Shown: positions 6,078 to 7,472 of the stretch, one piece after another
Layout: each line of letters begins with the position of its first letter
How positions within the stretch are numbered: the first letter of the stretch is position 1
Origin: an uncultured Chitinophagaceae bacterium
GTDB taxonomy: Bacteria > Bacteroidota > Bacteroidia > Chitinophagales > Chitinophagaceae
Reading direction: 5' to 3'
DNA: 7,472 bases
Assembly: GCA_937907395.1 (NCBI GenBank)
Contig: CALCII010000024.1
Coordinates: 1 to 7,472 of the forward strand
The notes under the pieces: model-generated
Databases searched by the model: none
What the model was told of the DNA's origin: nothing
The model's input: only the letters and a program-made list of their open reading frames with translations
Translations under genes and position numbers: made by a program

Positions 6078-6566
6078 ATGATTAAAGAAGATTATCATTT
6101 TTCGTACGAAGTGTACTCCTCAATCGATGAACTTTCAGAGGAAGATAAGTGGCTGCTTGATGAAGCACGTGAAGTTACCCAGCATGCATATGCACCTTAT
6201 TCCCGCTTCCAGGTGGGAGCTGTTGCCAAACTCACTAATGGTGAAATTATTGCAGGTAGCAACCAGGAAAACGCATCATTCCCCGCCGGTCTTTGCGCTG
6301 AGCGTGTGGTACTCGCATCTGTTTCGTCCTTATTCCCCAAAATGCCCATTGAAACAATGGCTATCAGTTATTTTAACCAGAACGGAGAAAGCAATCATCC
6401 CATCAGTCCTTGCGGTATCTGCCGCCAGGCATTGAACGAATTCCAGGGAAAGACCAATACTTCCATCCGTTTGATCCTTGGTGGTATGCACGGCAAAGTG
6501 TTTATTATCCCCAATGCCAATATGCTGTTGCCTTTGTCGTTTACGGCAGATGATCTGGAGAGATAA
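6078..6566 (+). CDS. cdd: Cytidine deaminase
   Basis: This zinc enzyme converts cytidine and deoxycytidine to uridine and deoxyuridine in pyrimidine salvage, in the cytoplasm. The 162-residue protein carries all the signatures: YAPYSRFQVGA (38-48), N62 and E64 of the ribose-binding NxE, CAER with zinc ligand C73 and proton-shuttle E75, and PCGIC with zinc ligands C112 and C115. The three-cysteine pattern indicates the short homotetrameric class. It is longer than the usual 130-140 residues because of about 30 extra residues at the N-terminus. The frame is open from an ATG at 6030, but that start lies inside the hairpin region; the ATG at 6078 follows an AAAAGGA sequence at a suitable distance and is preferred. 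The ATG at 6030 lies 17 bases from the -7 box, close to the spacing of other genes here, so a longer form cannot be fully excluded. A heptamer array begins 4 bases after its stop. Confidence 0.93.
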   Translation: MIKEDYHFSYEVYSSIDELSEEDKWLLDEAREVTQHAYAPYSRFQVGAVAKLTNGEIIAGSNQENASFPAGLCAERVVLASVSSLFPKMPIETMAISYFNQNGESNHPISPCGICRQALNEFQGKTNTSIRLILGGMHGKVFIIPNANMLLPLSFTADDLER

Positions 6567-6570
6567 GGGT

Positions 6571-6605
6571 AATGCCGAATGCGTAGTGCTGAATGCTCAA
6601 TGTTG
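6571..6605. repeat. Heptamer array I (AATGCNN family)
   Basis: Five in-phase units: aatgccg, aatgcgt, agtgctg, aatgctc and aatgttg. The core is AATGC with two free bases. It is of the same family as array C and related to array A. It starts 4 bases after the cdd stop codon. The following bases, 6606-6697, show no gene or repeat that I can support. Confidence 0.85.
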
Positions 6606-6697
6606 AAAATACCGACCCATATCGTTGGTGGTTAAAAGCTATGAGCAACCTTATCTGGTTGATATATCTATTACTTGGATGGACATATCATTTCTGA

Positions 6698-6807
6698 ATA
6701 CCTACTTAAAGTCCCTCGAGGGGACAAGGAATGAATGCGCCTGATGCACTCGTTTCTTTCAGGAAATAATTGGAGATTGAAATTTGAATAGAAAGCTCTT
6801 CAAATTT
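6698..6807 (+). repeat. Palindromic long repeat, copy 1 (left of DUF559 gene)
   Basis: Bases 6705-6785 match 7391-7472 at 78 of 81 positions plus one missing C. The unit starts with CTTAAAG and the palindrome GTCCCTCGAGGGGAC (6711-6725, one C short), then an imperfect CCTGA/TCAGG pair, and ends in the inverted repeat AAATTTGAA (6780-6788) / TTCAAATTT (6799-6807). Matching is weaker upstream, to 6698. The right boundary is uncertain because the second copy leaves the window. Confidence 0.85.
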
Positions 6808-6820
6808 TTACGGAGTTCTA

Positions 6821-6861
6821 CGTCTCCCCTTTTAGGGGAGTGGCCGCAGGCCGAGGGGTGT
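6821..6861 (-). repeat. Inverted palindromic element abutting the DUF559 gene
   Basis: On the - strand this begins ACACCCC, then has a GGCC-tgc-GGCC hairpin and the palindrome CTCCCCTAAAAGGGGAG (6840-6824). It starts 1 base after the DUF559 stop codon. Its plan, ACACCCC followed by a C-run/G-run palindrome, mirrors the element that begins at 7384 in the opposite orientation on the other side of the gene. It may also work as a transcription stop, although no T run follows. Confidence 0.65.
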
Positions 6862-6862
6862 A

Positions 6863-7246
6863 TTACTCAACTTTATATTTCTTTTTCAAATCAAGAACCA
6901 GATCATAAATATAATTTAGTACTTCCTTTTTTCTATTTAGTATGTCGTCGTCATTAAACCGAATCACTAATACTCCGTATTTGTTTAAGTTTTCTTCTTT
7001 CTTTTGGTCTTTTTCTGGCGCCCCTTCATGCAGATGAGTTATGCCATCAACTTCAATTGCTAACAGGATTTCATGACAATAAAAATCTACAATATAATTT
7101 GTGAGAGGAACCTGTCTATGAAACTGTACTCCTAATTCTTTCTTTCTTATTTCCTGCCACAATACAACTTCTGCTTTTGTCATTTGCTTTCTTAGTTGAC
7201 GGGCAAATTTTTTTAAGTGGGGATTGTACGGTATTATTTTGTTCAT
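6863..7246 (-). CDS. DUF559 (Vsr-like) endonuclease-domain protein
   Basis: This 127-residue protein is of the DUF559 family, related to the very-short-patch-repair and PD-(D/E)XK nuclease folds. The usual family pattern is present: LRKQMTKAEVVLWQEIR (18-34), VQFHRQVPL (40-48), YIVDFYC with D54, AIEVDG with E65 and D67, H71, D80 and VIRFNDDDIL (94-103). These acidic and histidine residues are the expected metal-binding catalytic site, so it is probably an active nuclease, though the biological substrate of this family is not established. The whole domain is complete and uninterrupted. Base composition is visibly richer in A and T than in lepB or cdd, which fits acquisition by transfer. The gene is flanked by palindromic repeats on both sides, suggesting that it belongs to a small mobile or repetitive unit. 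No promoter with the usual boxes was found upstream. The ATG at 7246 fits the family N-terminus (MNKIIPYNPHLKKFARQLR). Confidence 0.88.
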   Translation of the reverse strand: MNKIIPYNPHLKKFARQLRKQMTKAEVVLWQEIRKKELGVQFHRQVPLTNYIVDFYCHEILLAIEVDGITHLHEGAPEKDQKKEENLNKYGVLVIRFNDDDILNRKKEVLNYIYDLVLDLKKKYKVE

Positions 7247-7383
7247 TGTATGTTTTCAGACGAAATTTTGGTTCTGTTTCCGTTAGATGAATTCTAAAGA
7301 AATGTGGTTGGATGATTCGAAAGGATGTTGAATTATGAGTAATAGTATTATTGTTTTTTGTTCAGGTTTCTATGGTATGGGAA

Positions 7384-7472
7384 ACACCCCCTTAAAGTCC
7401 CCTCGAGGGGACATCGAATGAATGCGCCTGAAGCACTCGTTTCTTTCAGGAAATAATTGGAGATTGAAATTT
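7384..7472 (+). repeat. Palindromic long repeat, copy 2 (right of DUF559 gene, cut by window end)
   Basis: It starts ACACCCCCTTAAAG, then has a perfect 16-bp palindrome, GTCCCCTCGAGGGGAC (7397-7412), and a 6-bp CCTGAA/TTCAGG pair. From 7391 on it repeats 6705-6785 nearly exactly and is still matching at the last base of the window. The stretch 7247-7383 between the gene and this repeat contains no other feature that I can support. Confidence 0.88.

Noticed and set aside
6731..6769. 12-codon frame (MNAPDALVSFRK) conserved in both repeat copies
   Set aside because: The only change between copies (D to E) is conservative, but the frame is very short and the identity is explained by repeat similarity; no initiation signal.

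Overview
The window looks like a chromosome segment of a Bacteroidota bacterium, most likely of the Chitinophagaceae type. The signs are promoters of the TTG-N19-20-TAnnTTTG type in front of several genes, start codons mostly without Shine-Dalgarno sequences, a signal peptidase I with the N-terminal membrane module common in this phylum, and a pyruvate dehydrogenase E1 beta subunit of the Bacteroidota kind. The taxonomy is inferred from these features, not from a database search.

Layout from left to right: a heptamer repeat array and a second small array (1-127); pdhB (202-1185, +) with promoter and terminator; a convergent 49-codon membrane-protein gene (1372-1521, -) with a near-perfect promoter; an AT-rich spacer containing a third array (1654-1730); an AAA+ response regulator that lacks both a canonical GAFTGA loop and a DNA-binding domain (1865-3028, +); two back-to-back heptamer arrays filling the gap to a convergent MerR-type, B12-domain regulator (3120-4001, -); a 420-base spacer with four more arrays; lepB (4426-5946, +); a promoter and a hairpin/U-tract lying in the leader of cdd (6078-6566, +); another heptamer array; and finally a DUF559 endonuclease-like gene (6863-7246, -) between two nearly identical copies of an 82-base palindromic repeat, the second copy running off the window.

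The genes do not form one pathway. pdhB feeds acetyl-CoA into central metabolism, lepB serves protein export, cdd salvages pyrimidines, and the two regulators have no visible target next to them. All appear to be single-gene transcription units. The starts of pdhB, lepB and the small gene are set by a constant distance of 21-22 bases between the -7 box and the ATG.

The most unusual material is between the genes. At least ten short arrays, of several sequence families, all have a strict 7-base period with a conserved core and variable positions. Families recur at separate places (NNYCAAC at 100 and 4158; AATGCNN/AAGGCAN at 1, 3034 and 6571; GTTTCAR at 4101 and 4201). The second item of interest is the DUF559 gene packaged with palindromic repeats, which resembles a nuclease-plus-repeat mobile unit. 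No rRNA, tRNA, CRISPR array or recognisable transposase gene was seen.
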